Assembly (NCBI RefSeq): GCF_000764225.1
Contig: NZ_JQED01000003.1
Span: forward strand, 186,001-250,000
DNA from: Colwellia psychrerythraea
GTDB taxonomy: Bacteria > Pseudomonadota > Gammaproteobacteria > Enterobacterales > Alteromonadaceae
DNA length: 64,000 bases
Direction: 5' to 3'
Of this stretch, positions 46,363-55,114 are shown piece by piece; position 1 is the stretch's first letter; each line of letters starts with the position of its first letter. The notes beneath the pieces are model-generated. The model worked only from the letters and a program-made list of their open reading frames with translations, searched no databases and had not been told where the DNA came from. The position numbers were made by a program, and so were the translations under genes.

Positions 46363-47118
46363 ATGCTTGAATATAAACTTATTCGCAGTAAGCGTAGAAA
46401 AACACTAGCCCTGCAAGTGAAGCATGGTCAAGTGACAGTGAGAGCGCCTTATTATGTGACAACAGCTTTTATTGATGTTTTTATCCAAGAAAAATCAACT
46501 TGGTTAAAGAATAAGTTAGTTGAACAACAAGAAACGCCTAAATCATGCAGTTATAGACATGGTTCAAACTTACTCTACTTAGGAGAGGAGGCTTCTCTCA
46601 ATGTCTATGTCGCAAAAAAATCTGAAGTCTATTTTTGTCATGAGGCAATTTCTGAAATAGAGTCGAATAATGGTCTGCACTCGGCAGCGAAGCAGCTCAA
46701 TGTTGCGATAAGTGAAAAAGTTAGCGCTAAGTTAACTGAGCCGTTGGCCAGAGCTAAACAGGTTAAAAAGCAGCTAGAAGATTACTTTAAGCAGCAAGCA
46801 GAGCAAATAATCATTAAGCGTCTAGAGCTGATTAGTCAGCAAATATCGCTGAAACCTGTCAAGGTCAATATTCGCCAGTATCGAGCGCGATGGGGGAGTT
46901 GCAATAATAGAGGGGAAGTTAGTTTTAATTACCTCTTGATGATGACGCCTTCGTACGTTATAGATTATGTAATTATTCATGAGTTATGTCATCTAGAACA
47001 TTTAAATCATTCTAAAAGTTTCTGGCAGCTTGTTGAAAAATTCTGCCCAAACTATCAAGTCGCCAAAAAGTGGCTTTCTACTTATCAATCGCAACTACAT
47101 TGGCAACTTCCTTGCTAA
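46363..47118 (+). CDS. ygjP: YgjP-like zinc metallopeptidase (DUF45, M48-related)
   Basis: A 251-residue cytoplasmic zincin. The HExxH motif is HELCH at 206-210, with further histidines at 213 and 216 (LEHLNHSKSFW), and the preceding YRARWGSCNNRGEVSFNY segment is the family hallmark of YgjP/SprT-like proteins. It follows yebG by 30 bases, so SOS co-expression is possible (inference). Substrates are unknown. The symbol is given by resemblance to E. coli YgjP. Confidence 0.87.
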   Translation: MLEYKLIRSKRRKTLALQVKHGQVTVRAPYYVTTAFIDVFIQEKSTWLKNKLVEQQETPKSCSYRHGSNLLYLGEEASLNVYVAKKSEVYFCHEAISEIESNNGLHSAAKQLNVAISEKVSAKLTEPLARAKQVKKQLEDYFKQQAEQIIIKRLELISQQISLKPVKVNIRQYRARWGSCNNRGEVSFNYLLMMTPSYVIDYVIIHELCHLEHLNHSKSFWQLVEKFCPNYQVAKKWLSTYQSQLHWQLPC

Positions 47119-47265
47119 AGTTCACTAAAATACTAGAGGATCAATGATCCTTGTCACAAACTAAGACAATTTAACTACGGTAAACTACACTTTTTACTGT
47201 TGCCATAAATTATAATCGCTTCATTAACTCTTTTTACTTATTAGTTAAACTGAAAAGGTGATGTG

Positions 47266-47361
47266 ATGAAATTTAATCTCGATAGTCTCAAAATTTTCAC
47301 TGTGTATATCAGCTCAGCATTATTCTCTTTGGCTTGTGCTTTCGCCCTTTTTTCGATGTAA
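47266..47361 (+). CDS. Candidate 31-residue membrane small protein
   Basis: An ATG-initiated frame preceded by AAAAGG at a suitable spacing encodes 31 residues: a short polar start (MKFNLDSLK) followed by a hydrophobic span (IFTVYISSALFSLACAFALF). The stop codon lies inside a hairpin with a T-run, so the frame is closely tied to a transcript end. It resembles other single-span small membrane proteins in bacteria only in outline. There is no homology evidence; I rate the ribosome site plus terminator as the support. Confidence 0.5.
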   Translation: MKFNLDSLKIFTVYISSALFSLACAFALFSM

Positions 47362-47377
47362 TTCATTACATTTTTTT
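47356..47377 (+). terminator. Terminator overlapping the small-protein stop codon
   Basis: ATGTAAT and ATTACAT form a perfect 7-bp stem with a 2-base centre (effectively a 6-bp stem and 4-base loop), followed by six or seven T. Confidence 0.7.
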
Positions 47378-47544
47378 CTTATTTATTGCTCTTATTTAAA
47401 ATCACGATTTCCCCTTTAAATATACGATGACTGTTCATTCAATTTGCAGTCGTCGATTTACTTATATACATGAGTGATTTCATGTAAAAAGTACGCGTTT
47501 CGCCCTTCTAAATGAACTATCTTCATAATTTTGTTAAAAAAATG

Positions 47545-47562
47545 AATTGTTGATTAACAATT
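47545..47562 (+). promoter_or_regulatory. Dyad upstream of the receiver-CheC-cyclase operon
   Basis: AATTGTT and AACAATT form an inverted repeat with a 4-base centre, 55 bases before the receiver gene. It could be an operator. The remainder of the 498-base gap after the YgjP-like gene holds the small protein and its terminator, and otherwise AT-rich sequence. Confidence 0.35.
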
Positions 47563-47616
47563 GCTTTTATTTAGGGTAAATTATCTACAATAAAATAATA
47601 TAAGGTCCCTCCTTCT

Positions 47617-47982
47617 ATGAGCCCATCGGTGCTTATTTGTGATGATTCAAACATGGCCAGAAAGCAAGTACTTCGAAGCCTTCCTCAAGAATGGAAAGAC
47701 TCCGTTCAAATCGCCTGTAATGGAGCAGAAGCGCTAACAATCCTGCGTGATAATAGTATTGAAATTCTTTTTCTTGATCTGACGATGCCTGGTATTGATG
47801 GTATTGGTGTTTTACAAGGTATACAAAAATTAAACCTTGATTGTAGCGTTTTTGTTATTTCAGCAGATATCCAACCTGAAATGCAAAGCAAGGTAAAAGC
47901 ACTAGGAGCAAAAGAGTTTATGCGTAAGCCGGTACAATCAGATGCATTACTTAATAATTTGCAGCAACATGGTCTTATATGA
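47617..47982 (+). CDS. CheY-like single-domain response regulator
   Basis: A 121-residue stand-alone receiver domain. The acidic pair is D9-D10, the phosphorylated residue D54 (LFLDLTMPG), the switch serine about 82 (VISAD) and the conserved lysine 104 (RKP). Its stop codon overlaps the next gene by 4 bases (ATGA). The partner genes are a CheC-like phosphatase and a PAS-GGDEF cyclase, so this receiver probably carries a signal whose phosphorylation is reversed by the phosphatase. The cognate kinase is not in the window. A second marine-type use, chemotaxis proper, cannot be excluded. Confidence 0.93.
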   Translation: MSPSVLICDDSNMARKQVLRSLPQEWKDSVQIACNGAEALTILRDNSIEILFLDLTMPGIDGIGVLQGIQKLNLDCSVFVISADIQPEMQSKVKALGAKEFMRKPVQSDALLNNLQQHGLI

Positions 47983-48587
47983 ATGAATTTCACCTAACTG
48001 AAGACCAGCAAGATTGCTTACAAGAGCTTATTAATATTGCTATGGGACAAGCAAGTGATCAGCTTGCCCGTTATCTTGATACTTTTGTTTATTTGAAAGT
48101 TCCGAGCATTGAAAGTGTAGAAGCTTCTGAACTGATGATCACGTTGAGCCAGCGAAAGAATACTATAGCGGTTGTAAGCCAAGGCTTTTTTGGTTATGAA
48201 GGTATTCGTGGTGAGTCTTTATTGATTTACCAAGAAGAAGATTCAGGTCGTATTGCTGATTTATTGGGATATGAACCAGATGAGTTATCTCAGGATGAAC
48301 AACTAATTGATATTAGTTCAATTCTAACAACAACTTTTCTTAATGTTTTTGCTCAACAAATCGATAATCAATTATCTTATAATGCGCCGAAATTATTGCC
48401 TAATGTACAGGAAATTTTATCTGAACATTTACAACAAATGCCCTTTACTTGGAATTTAGCATTGAAAGTAAATATTAACTATCAAGTGACTGATTACTCG
48501 TTTAATTGCAATATGATTATATTGATCCCAGAGACGGCGATAACGAATATTAAATATGTACTTGATCGTGTTTTGGAAGAATTTTAA
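47979..48587 (+). CDS. CheC-like CheY-phosphate phosphatase
   Basis: A 202-residue soluble protein with a CheC/CheX-type N-terminus: DCLQELINIAMGQASDQLAR, in which E16 and N19 fit the catalytic ExxN motif. The symmetric second motif (LIDISSILTTTFLNV near 105-119) lacks the Glu and Asn, so only one active site is expected. It overlaps the receiver gene by 4 bases and the cyclase gene by 1. Most likely it dephosphorylates the adjacent receiver, as CheC does for CheY; target assignment is inference from overlap. Confidence 0.82.
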   Translation: MNEFHLTEDQQDCLQELINIAMGQASDQLARYLDTFVYLKVPSIESVEASELMITLSQRKNTIAVVSQGFFGYEGIRGESLLIYQEEDSGRIADLLGYEPDELSQDEQLIDISSILTTTFLNVFAQQIDNQLSYNAPKLLPNVQEILSEHLQQMPFTWNLALKVNINYQVTDYSFNCNMIILIPETAITNIKYVLDRVLEEF

Positions 48588-49591
48588 TGTCTAATAATAA
48601 GCTATTTACTACACCAATAGATGCCAATGTACCTGTTGTAAATGAGTTGGTATTTGAACAAATTAATAGCCAAATCACTGACCAATTAAATACAGGTGTT
48701 TTAGTTCTAGATGCTGATTTCAATATTGTTCTGTGGAATCGCTTTTTGCAAGTTCATACCGACAAAATTACAGATAATATCATCGGAAAATCGATTTTTA
48801 CTGCATTTCCAGAGCTTCCGCAACGTTGGTTATCTCGTAAACTTAGTTCCGTTTTACAATTAAATACACCGAGTTTTTGTTCTTGGCAGCAAAGGCATCA
48901 TCTATTCGAGTTACCGCATACTCGCCCTATCACAACTGATAGTGAGTTTATGGCACAAAACTGTACCTTTTTACCCATTGAAAGTGATACTAGAGACAGA
49001 CATATTTGCATCTTAATTGAAGATGTTACCGATGCTTGTCATTATCAAATGCAATTACAAAAGACCTTAGCTGAGATTGCACAAATAAGTCGTATAGATG
49101 GTTTGACACAAATTTATAACCGAAGGCATTGGCAAGACTCATTAGAGCAAGAATACGCAAAAGCACGGCGTCATGATAAAAAGTTATCATTGATAATGCT
49201 TGATTTAGACCATTTTAAATTACTCAATGACAATTATGGCCATCAAGGTGGTGATATGGTGTTAATTGAAGTAAGTGCATTAATAAGCGCTTTATTAAGA
49301 GTGGAAGACACCTTTGGTCGTTATGGTGGAGAAGAGTTTGCAATTATTTTACCTGAAACTGATTCTGCAGGAGCCATGGAACTAGCGCATCGTATTTGTC
49401 GAGTAATTGCTACAACACCGCTAACTTATAATAGCCAAGTGATCAATGTAACGGTTAGTTTAGGCGTTGCTCAACTGAGTTGTAATGAGTCAAATTATGA
49501 GGAACTGATTACCCAAGCCGATAGCGCTTTGTATCAAGCAAAATCACAGGGACGAAATCAAGTGTGTAGTGCTCCTGAACTGGTTTCTTGA
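48587..49591 (+). CDS. PAS-GGDEF diguanylate cyclase
   Basis: A 334-residue cytoplasmic protein: a PAS domain at about 25-150 (start TGVLVLDADFNIVLWN) and a GGDEF domain at about 165-330. The active site is GGEEF at 247-251, preceded by an RVED inhibitory site (238-241) with the usual five-residue spacing; D206 completes the metal site. It should make cyclic-di-GMP with product inhibition. It overlaps the CheC-like gene by one base (TAATG), forming one translationally coupled operon with the receiver and phosphatase. Confidence 0.93.
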   Translation: MSNNKLFTTPIDANVPVVNELVFEQINSQITDQLNTGVLVLDADFNIVLWNRFLQVHTDKITDNIIGKSIFTAFPELPQRWLSRKLSSVLQLNTPSFCSWQQRHHLFELPHTRPITTDSEFMAQNCTFLPIESDTRDRHICILIEDVTDACHYQMQLQKTLAEIAQISRIDGLTQIYNRRHWQDSLEQEYAKARRHDKKLSLIMLDLDHFKLLNDNYGHQGGDMVLIEVSALISALLRVEDTFGRYGGEEFAIILPETDSAGAMELAHRICRVIATTPLTYNSQVINVTVSLGVAQLSCNESNYEELITQADSALYQAKSQGRNQVCSAPELVS

Positions 49592-49726
49592 CCTAGAATA
49601 AGTATGTGTCTGAGTTAACACGTTATTGTTGCATTTTAAATTATTATGCATAAAATATAACTTTTTATTTAGTTTTATTTGTCATTAAAGATTGACAGTT
49701 ACTGTAACTTAAGGCATTTTAAGGCT

Positions 49727-49801
49727 ATGAAAATTAACACAAGCCACATTACCATTATTACAATCACTACCACCCTAATTAGGATGGCGGTCGCTGGCTA
49801 A
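49727..49801 (+). CDS. thrL: thr operon leader peptide
   Basis: A 24-residue leader encoded just upstream of thrA. It contains six Thr and six Ile codons, clustered (ITIITITTT), the hallmark of attenuation by Thr- and Ile-tRNA, as in E. coli thrL. An AAGG ribosome site precedes the ATG. A possible promoter TTGCAT/TAAAAT with a 16-base spacer lies at 49629-49656, though it is weak. The attenuator hairpin follows 26 bases after the stop codon. Confidence 0.9.
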   Translation: MKINTSHITIITITTTLIRMAVAG

Positions 49802-49826
49802 CGTGTAAAAGTTAAAATTTTATCGA

Positions 49827-49861
49827 AGCCCGTGACCTGAAAAGGTTACGGGCTTTTTTAT
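49827..49861 (+). terminator. thr operon attenuator
   Basis: AGCCCGTGACC pairs with GGTTACGGGCT, with one G-U wobble, around a TGAAAA loop, and is followed by six T. Together with the Thr/Ile-rich leader it forms a transcription attenuator for thrABC. Confidence 0.92.
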
Positions 49862-49953
49862 GCTTATAATGAAGAGTATTAACTCTAATCGCTTATATAT
49901 TTCAAAAAGCAGAGAGTGACTTTATTCATTATTTCTTTATAAAGGAAGAAAAC

Positions 49954-52431
49954 ATGCGTGTACTTAAATTTGGTGGCTCTTCACTAGCTTCAGCAGAGCG
50001 TTTTCGTCAAGTTGCCGATATTATCCAAAATAAAAGCGAATCATCAAAACTTGCTGTAGTGGTATCAGCTCCGCAAGGCGTAACTAATCACTTAGTTGCG
50101 ATGGCAGAAAATATTAGCGATGAAGAAAAAGTAATTACAGATTTAGGTCACTTTAAGCGTGCAATTAATACTATTATCGAGGATTTATCCGCAAGTATTA
50201 GTCATTTCAACAATCAGCATTGTGAACAAGCATTAGCTAACTATGAACATCAAATTTCTCGCTATATGCAAGGTGCAACATTACTGACTTATTGCCCTGA
50301 TCATATTCGTGCTCGTATTATCAGTACTGGTGAACGTTTAAGTGTGGCAATTCTTGATGCTGTATTACAAGCATCTGATATACAAGTGTCATTGTTATCG
50401 CCAGAAAAGTTCTTAAACACCAACCAATCATCTCTTAACGCGGTAGCTGATTTAGTGCTATCGAAAGAGAAATTTGGCAGTGAATATACTGAATTAAATC
50501 AAATATCATTAATGCCGGGCTTTATTGGTGTCAATGCAGAAAATGATGATGCAGTACCCCAGGTTACTACATTGGGTCGAAATGGCTCTGATTATTCGGC
50601 AGCCGTCTTAGCTGTTTGTGCTGAAGCTGAATGTTGCGAAATTTGGACTGATGTTGATGGCGTTTACAACGCTGACCCTCGTTATATAAAAGAGGCAAAG
50701 TTACTCGATTATCTATCTTATCAAGAAGCCATGGAGCTATCTTATTTTGGCGCCAGTGTTTTACATCCAAAAACAATTGGTCCTATTGCTCAGTACCACA
50801 TTCCTTGTTTAATTAAGAATACAAGTAACCCAAGCGCACCTGGTACTTTAATCTCTAATGAGAATGATCAGCAAAAGCGTGTAAAAGCTATCTCTAACCT
50901 TGATGACCTAACCATGGTAAATGTGTCGGGACCTGGTATGAAAGGCATGGTAGGTATGGCGAGTCGTGTATTTGCGACTATGAGCAGAGAAAATATTTCT
51001 TTGGTGCTTATTAGTCAATCTTCTAGTGAGTATTGCATTAGCTTTTGTATTTATTCAAGTGATTCAGCACGAGCCAAACAAAGTTTGCATGATGAATTTG
51101 AATTAGAATTGCTAAATGGCTTACTTGAGCCTTTAGAATTAAAAAGCGAGTTATCAATTGTCTCACTTGTTGGTGATGGCATGCACCATCAACGAGGCGT
51201 GGCAGCTAAATTCTTTAGTTCATTGGCACAAGCTCGAGTTAATGTGGTTGCTATTGCACAGGATTCATCAGAACGTAGTATTTCTGTTGTTGTGGAACAA
51301 CGAAAGTGCATGGATGCGATGAAAGTAAGCCATCAAAACTTCTTTTCTCATAAACCAACAATTGATGTTTTCTTAGTTGGCTGTGGTGTTGTTGGTAGTG
51401 AGCTAATCGCACAAATATCTCGTCAACAAGCGAGTTTGAAAAAACAAAATATCGTCTTGAAAGTATATGGAATTGCTAACTCTAAAGGTATGGTGTTTGA
51501 CCAAGAAGGCATTGATTTGAATAACTGGCAAAACGTTATGACAAACGCGAACGAAGCGGTAGAAGTTAATGTCGATAATCTTAAGGCTTTTGTTCGTGAT
51601 AATCATTTAATTAACCCCGTTTTTGTTGACTCTACATCAAATGAAACATTGGCTATGAGTTATGTTGATTATCTAGCGGAAGGTTTTCATGTTGTTACGC
51701 CGAATAAAAAGGCAAATACTGATTCTTGGGAATATTATCAAGAGCTTCGTAGCACTGCTCAAAAAACTAATCGTCGTTTCTTATATGAAACAACGGTCGG
51801 TGCGGGTTTACCTGTGATTGATACCTTACAAAGTTTAATTAAAGCTGGCGATGAATTGCAGCGCTTTGAAGGTGTATTGTCTGGTTCTTTATCTTATATG
51901 TTTGGTAAATTAGAAGAGGGCATGACGTTGTCAGAAGCGACAGCTATTGCAAAGGAAAATGGTTTTACAGAACCCGATCCTCGTGATGATTTAAGTGGAA
52001 TGGATGTTGCGCGTAAACTATTGATCATGGCCCGTGAAGCCGGTATGCAATTGGAGTTATCAGATATTAATATTGAATCTGTACTACCGAATGATTTTGA
52101 TGCTAGTGGTGATGTTAGTCAGTTTATGGGTAACTTAACTAAGCTTGATAATGATTTTTCTGAGCGCGTAGCCAATGCAAAAGCTGAAGGGAAAGTACTT
52201 CGTTATATCGGCAATATCATTGATGGAAAATGCCAAGTTTCCATTGAAACTGTTGGTGCAGATCACCCGTTATATAGTATTAAAGATGGCGAAAATGCTT
52301 TGGCTATTCACAGTCGTTATTACCAACCATTACCGTTTGTTTTACGTGGTTATGGTGCTGGTGCGGCGGTAACTGCAGCGGGTGTTTTTGGTGATTTATT
52401 AAGAACTTTAGCTTGGGAGCAACAGCACTAA
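49954..52431 (+). CDS. thrA: Bifunctional aspartokinase I / homoserine dehydrogenase I
   Basis: ThrA catalyses the first and third steps of the threonine/methionine branch from aspartate. The 825-residue protein starts with the aspartokinase motif [11 protein letters not shown], has central ACT domains (about 310-460) that bind threonine, and a C-terminal homoserine dehydrogenase beginning at about 470 with the NAD(P) motif [10 protein letters not shown] and ending with [17 protein letters not shown]. Transcription is controlled by the upstream leader/attenuator. thrB overlaps its stop by one base. Confidence 0.97.
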   Translation: MRVLKFGGSSLASAERFRQVADIIQNKSESSKLAVVVSAPQGVTNHLVAMAENISDEEKVITDLGHFKRAINTIIEDLSASISHFNNQHCEQALANYEHQISRYMQGATLLTYCPDHIRARIISTGERLSVAILDAVLQASDIQVSLLSPEKFLNTNQSSLNAVADLVLSKEKFGSEYTELNQISLMPGFIGVNAENDDAVPQVTTLGRNGSDYSAAVLAVCAEAECCEIWTDVDGVYNADPRYIKEAKLLDYLSYQEAMELSYFGASVLHPKTIGPIAQYHIPCLIKNTSNPSAPGTLISNENDQQKRVKAISNLDDLTMVNVSGPGMKGMVGMASRVFATMSRENISLVLISQSSSEYCISFCIYSSDSARAKQSLHDEFELELLNGLLEPLELKSELSIVSLVGDGMHHQRGVAAKFFSSLAQARVNVVAIAQDSSERSISVVVEQRKCMDAMKVSHQNFFSHKPTIDVFLVGCGVVGSELIAQISRQQASLKKQNIVLKVYGIANSKGMVFDQEGIDLNNWQNVMTNANEAVEVNVDNLKAFVRDNHLINPVFVDSTSNETLAMSYVDYLAEGFHVVTPNKKANTDSWEYYQELRSTAQKTNRRFLYETTVGAGLPVIDTLQSLIKAGDELQRFEGVLSGSLSYMFGKLEEGMTLSEATAIAKENGFTEPDPRDDLSGMDVARKLLIMAREAGMQLELSDINIESVLPNDFDASGDVSQFMGNLTKLDNDFSERVANAKAEGKVLRYIGNIIDGKCQVSIETVGADHPLYSIKDGENALAIHSRYYQPLPFVLRGYGAGAAVTAAGVFGDLLRTLAWEQQH

Positions 52432-53405
52432 TGTCTGTTAGTAACGAATGTGTTTCGGTATTTGCGCCGGCCTCTATAGGTAATGTTAGTGTTGGCTTTG
52501 ACGTGTTAGGGCTAGCAGTGAAGCCTGTTGATGGTACTTTATTAGGTGATGTAGTCACGGTCAATGCAACAAACAGTAATGAGAGTAGTCTAACGGTAAT
52601 TGGTAACTTTGCTGATAAATTACCAAGTAATAAGGAAGATAATATTGTTTGGTCTTGTTTGTTATTATTTAATGAGCAATTAATCAGTGCCAAGCAATCA
52701 CCAGTTTTTGTTGCCATAACCTTAGATAAAAAAATGCCTGTGGGTAGTGGTTTGGGCTCAAGTGCCTGTTCTGTCGTGGCCGCACTAGCCGCTTTGAATG
52801 CTTTTTATGCTAAGTTTCATAACTTTAGTTTTGATGAAAATGTTGTGTTAAAAATGACAGGTCAAATGGAAGCGCAAATCAGTGGTAGTTTGCATTATGA
52901 TAATGTAGCGCCATGTTATTTGGGTGGTTTGCAGTTAATGGTACCGGACGAAAATGTGATCTCGCGCATTTTACCCGATTTTGATGATTGTTATTATGTG
53001 ATGGCATACCCTGGCATAGAAGTATCGACAAAAGCAGCAAGAGACGTGTTACCTACCGCGTATAGTCGTAGTGACGTTATCAGCTATGGACAAAATTTAG
53101 CAACATTTGTTGATGCATGCCACCGTCAAGATAAAAACCAAGCATTTTCAGTGCTAACTGATGTGATTGCAGAACCATATCGCACTGATTTGTTACCTAA
53201 ATATAAGACCTCTCGAGATTATTTGAGTGAGCAAGGCGCATTAGCTGTTGGAATTTCAGGCTCAGGACCAACACTATTTTGTGTTTGCGATAGTGAAAAA
53301 CAAGCACAGCAGTTTGCTCAATGGTTACAAGACAACTATTTACAAACATCTTTAGGCTTTGTCCATGTCTGTAAAGTTGATGATGTTGGCGCAACAGAAA
53401 TTTAA
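52431..53405 (+). CDS. thrB: Homoserine kinase
   Basis: ThrB phosphorylates homoserine with ATP (GHMP kinase superfamily). I choose the ATG at 52431, sharing a base with the thrA stop (TAATG), giving [20 protein letters not shown]; an upstream in-frame start adds six residues. The 324-residue protein has the ATP-binding PVGSGLGSSACS motif near 104-115 and the C-terminal ISGSGPTLF. It is the second gene of thrABC. Confidence 0.96.
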   Translation: MSVSNECVSVFAPASIGNVSVGFDVLGLAVKPVDGTLLGDVVTVNATNSNESSLTVIGNFADKLPSNKEDNIVWSCLLLFNEQLISAKQSPVFVAITLDKKMPVGSGLGSSACSVVAALAALNAFYAKFHNFSFDENVVLKMTGQMEAQISGSLHYDNVAPCYLGGLQLMVPDENVISRILPDFDDCYYVMAYPGIEVSTKAARDVLPTAYSRSDVISYGQNLATFVDACHRQDKNQAFSVLTDVIAEPYRTDLLPKYKTSRDYLSEQGALAVGISGSGPTLFCVCDSEKQAQQFAQWLQDNYLQTSLGFVHVCKVDDVGATEI

Positions 53406-53476
53406 TGACTATGTGCTTTGATAACATACAAGCACATAGCTAAACAGTATTTGTGAACAGATTATTAGGAACGACA

Positions 53477-54781
53477 GTGAAATATTATAATTTAAAAGAA
53501 AATGATGAGCAGGTTACTTTTGCTCAAGCAGTCAAACAAGGGTTAGGTAAAAATCAGGGATTATTTTTCCCTACCGAAATGCCAAAGCTTGATAATATTG
53601 AAGAGCTTTTAGCAATGCCTTTGGTAGAGCGAAGCGTTAAAATATTACTGCCTTTCGTTGAGGAAGATCTAACAAAAGCCGAGTTAACAGATATCGTTAC
53701 TGATGCTTTTAACTTTCCTGCGTTGTTGCAACCTATTAGCCCAGAACGTGCCATTTTAGAATTGTTCCATGGGCCTACGTTAGCATTTAAAGATTTTGGT
53801 GCCCGCTTTATGGCCAAATGTTTACAAGCCTTTGTTGCTAAGGATGCTAAAGCAACAGGTGAAACTAAACCTTTAACCATATTAACAGCCACCTCAGGAG
53901 ATACTGGCGCAGCTGTTGCTCATGCTTTTCATGGTATTGATAATATCCGCGTTGTCATCATGTACCCAAAAGGCAAAATTAGCTTATTGCAAGAAAAAAT
54001 GTTTACCACCTTAGGTGGCAATATTGAAACATTAGCAATTGATGGCGATTTTGATGATTGTCAATCACTGGTAAAACAGTCTTTTGATGATAAAGAGTTA
54101 GCAAATACTATCGGTTTAAATTCGGCTAACTCAATTAACATCAGTCGATTATTAGCGCAAGTATGTTACTACTTTGAAGCTGTAGCGCAGTTATCACGAG
54201 CAAAGAGTGATTTAAGTAGTATCGTATTCTCTATACCAAGCGGTAATTTCGGTAATCTAACTGCTGGTTTATTTGCCAAAGCAATGGGCTTACCAATTAA
54301 ACGTTTCATTGCTGCAACCAATGCTAATGATACTGTGCCACGTTACTTAGAAACAGGTGAGTGGACACCTAATGAAACAGTGGCTACTATTTCAAATGCA
54401 ATGGATGTGAGTAATCCAAATAACTGGCCACGTGTTGAGCATATGCTTAAGAACGGCATTGTTGAACAAGGCTGTGTAAGCTCAGTATCTATTGATGAAG
54501 AACAAACGCAATCAACCGTTATACAGCTTAGTAAATTAGGTTACATTAGTGAGCCACATGCTGCTGTAGCATATAAAGCATTACAATACAGTGCTGTTGA
54601 AGGAGAGTTTGGTGTCTTTTTAGGTACTGCACATCCAGCTAAATTTAAAGAAGTTGTTGAGAGTATTCTTGGTCAGCCGCTAGGTTTACCAAAAGAGCTT
54701 GCCGATTGTGCGGGCGAGCCTATCTTATCGAAAGATCTTGCAGCTAACTTTAGTGATTTACGTAGCTACCTTTTACGTTAA
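53477..54781 (+). CDS. thrC: Threonine synthase
   Basis: ThrC converts O-phosphohomoserine to threonine using PLP. I choose the GTG at 53477, preceded by AGGA at six bases, giving the family start (M/V)KYYNLKENDEQVTFAQAV; the longer frame from 53453 adds eight unlikely residues. The 434-residue protein has the PLP lysine in LAFKDFGARF near 105-114, TATSGDTGAAVAHAF, and SIPSGNFGN. It ends the thrABC operon; the terminator is about 260 bases away, beyond a repeat element. Confidence 0.96.
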   Translation: MKYYNLKENDEQVTFAQAVKQGLGKNQGLFFPTEMPKLDNIEELLAMPLVERSVKILLPFVEEDLTKAELTDIVTDAFNFPALLQPISPERAILELFHGPTLAFKDFGARFMAKCLQAFVAKDAKATGETKPLTILTATSGDTGAAVAHAFHGIDNIRVVIMYPKGKISLLQEKMFTTLGGNIETLAIDGDFDDCQSLVKQSFDDKELANTIGLNSANSINISRLLAQVCYYFEAVAQLSRAKSDLSSIVFSIPSGNFGNLTAGLFAKAMGLPIKRFIAATNANDTVPRYLETGEWTPNETVATISNAMDVSNPNNWPRVEHMLKNGIVEQGCVSSVSIDEEQTQSTVIQLSKLGYISEPHAAVAYKALQYSAVEGEFGVFLGTAHPAKFKEVVESILGQPLGLPKELADCAGEPILSKDLAANFSDLRSYLLR

Positions 54782-54803
54782 GCTTTAAGCTCTTTAGATA
54801 AAC

Positions 54804-54829
54804 ACTCAGTCACTGGAGTGTCACTGAGT
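54804..54829 (+). terminator. Weak hairpin after thrC
   Basis: ACTCAGT and ACTGAGT pair, with an inner CAC-TGGA-GTG stem. No T-run follows, so termination here would be poor. Confidence 0.35.
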
Positions 54830-54864
54830 TGATAATGGTTAACAGCGTTACATAAATTAAGATA

Positions 54865-55030
54865 TATACCCAAACTCCCTGAATATGCAGATTTCAGCTG
54901 GAATTAGAAATGCCTTTAGGCAAGACATGGATTGAAGAGAATAGTTATTCTATTGTCGAAATCAATAACGCAGCATAAAGCGCTTCTAAACCAGCCCTGC
55001 GGGGACGTATCTTCAAGTGGCTTGGGTATA
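54865..55030. repeat. MITE-like element, copy B (inverted, after thrC)
   Basis: The 166-base element begins TATACCCAA and ends with TTGGGTATA, with a further imperfect match (CTGAA-type bases) extending the arms to about 22 bases. Its core, read on the minus strand (GCGTTATTGATTTCGACAA, ATTCTCTTCAATC, CTTGCCTAAAGGC), matches the cores at 19130-19230 and 57800-57860. It is shorter than copies A and C and lies in the opposite orientation. It contains a small AGAATA-g-TTATTCT-type dyad near 54938. Confidence 0.8.
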
Positions 55031-55041
55031 ACGTTCAATAT

Positions 55042-55072
55042 AAAAGCTATCACTATTGGTGATAGCTTTTTT
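55042..55072 (+). terminator. Strong terminator between thrC and ung
   Basis: AAAAGCTATCAC and its exact complement (12 bp) flank a 5-base loop, followed by T. It is likely the original thrABC terminator, now separated from thrC by repeat copy B. Confidence 0.93.
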
Positions 55073-55114
55073 GCTATTAGCACAGAGATAACATACCGAT
55101 AAAGGCAAGACAGC

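Noticed and set aside
50567..50776. Minus-strand frame of 69 residues within thrA
   Set aside because: Shadow of the aspartokinase domain, with no ribosome site.
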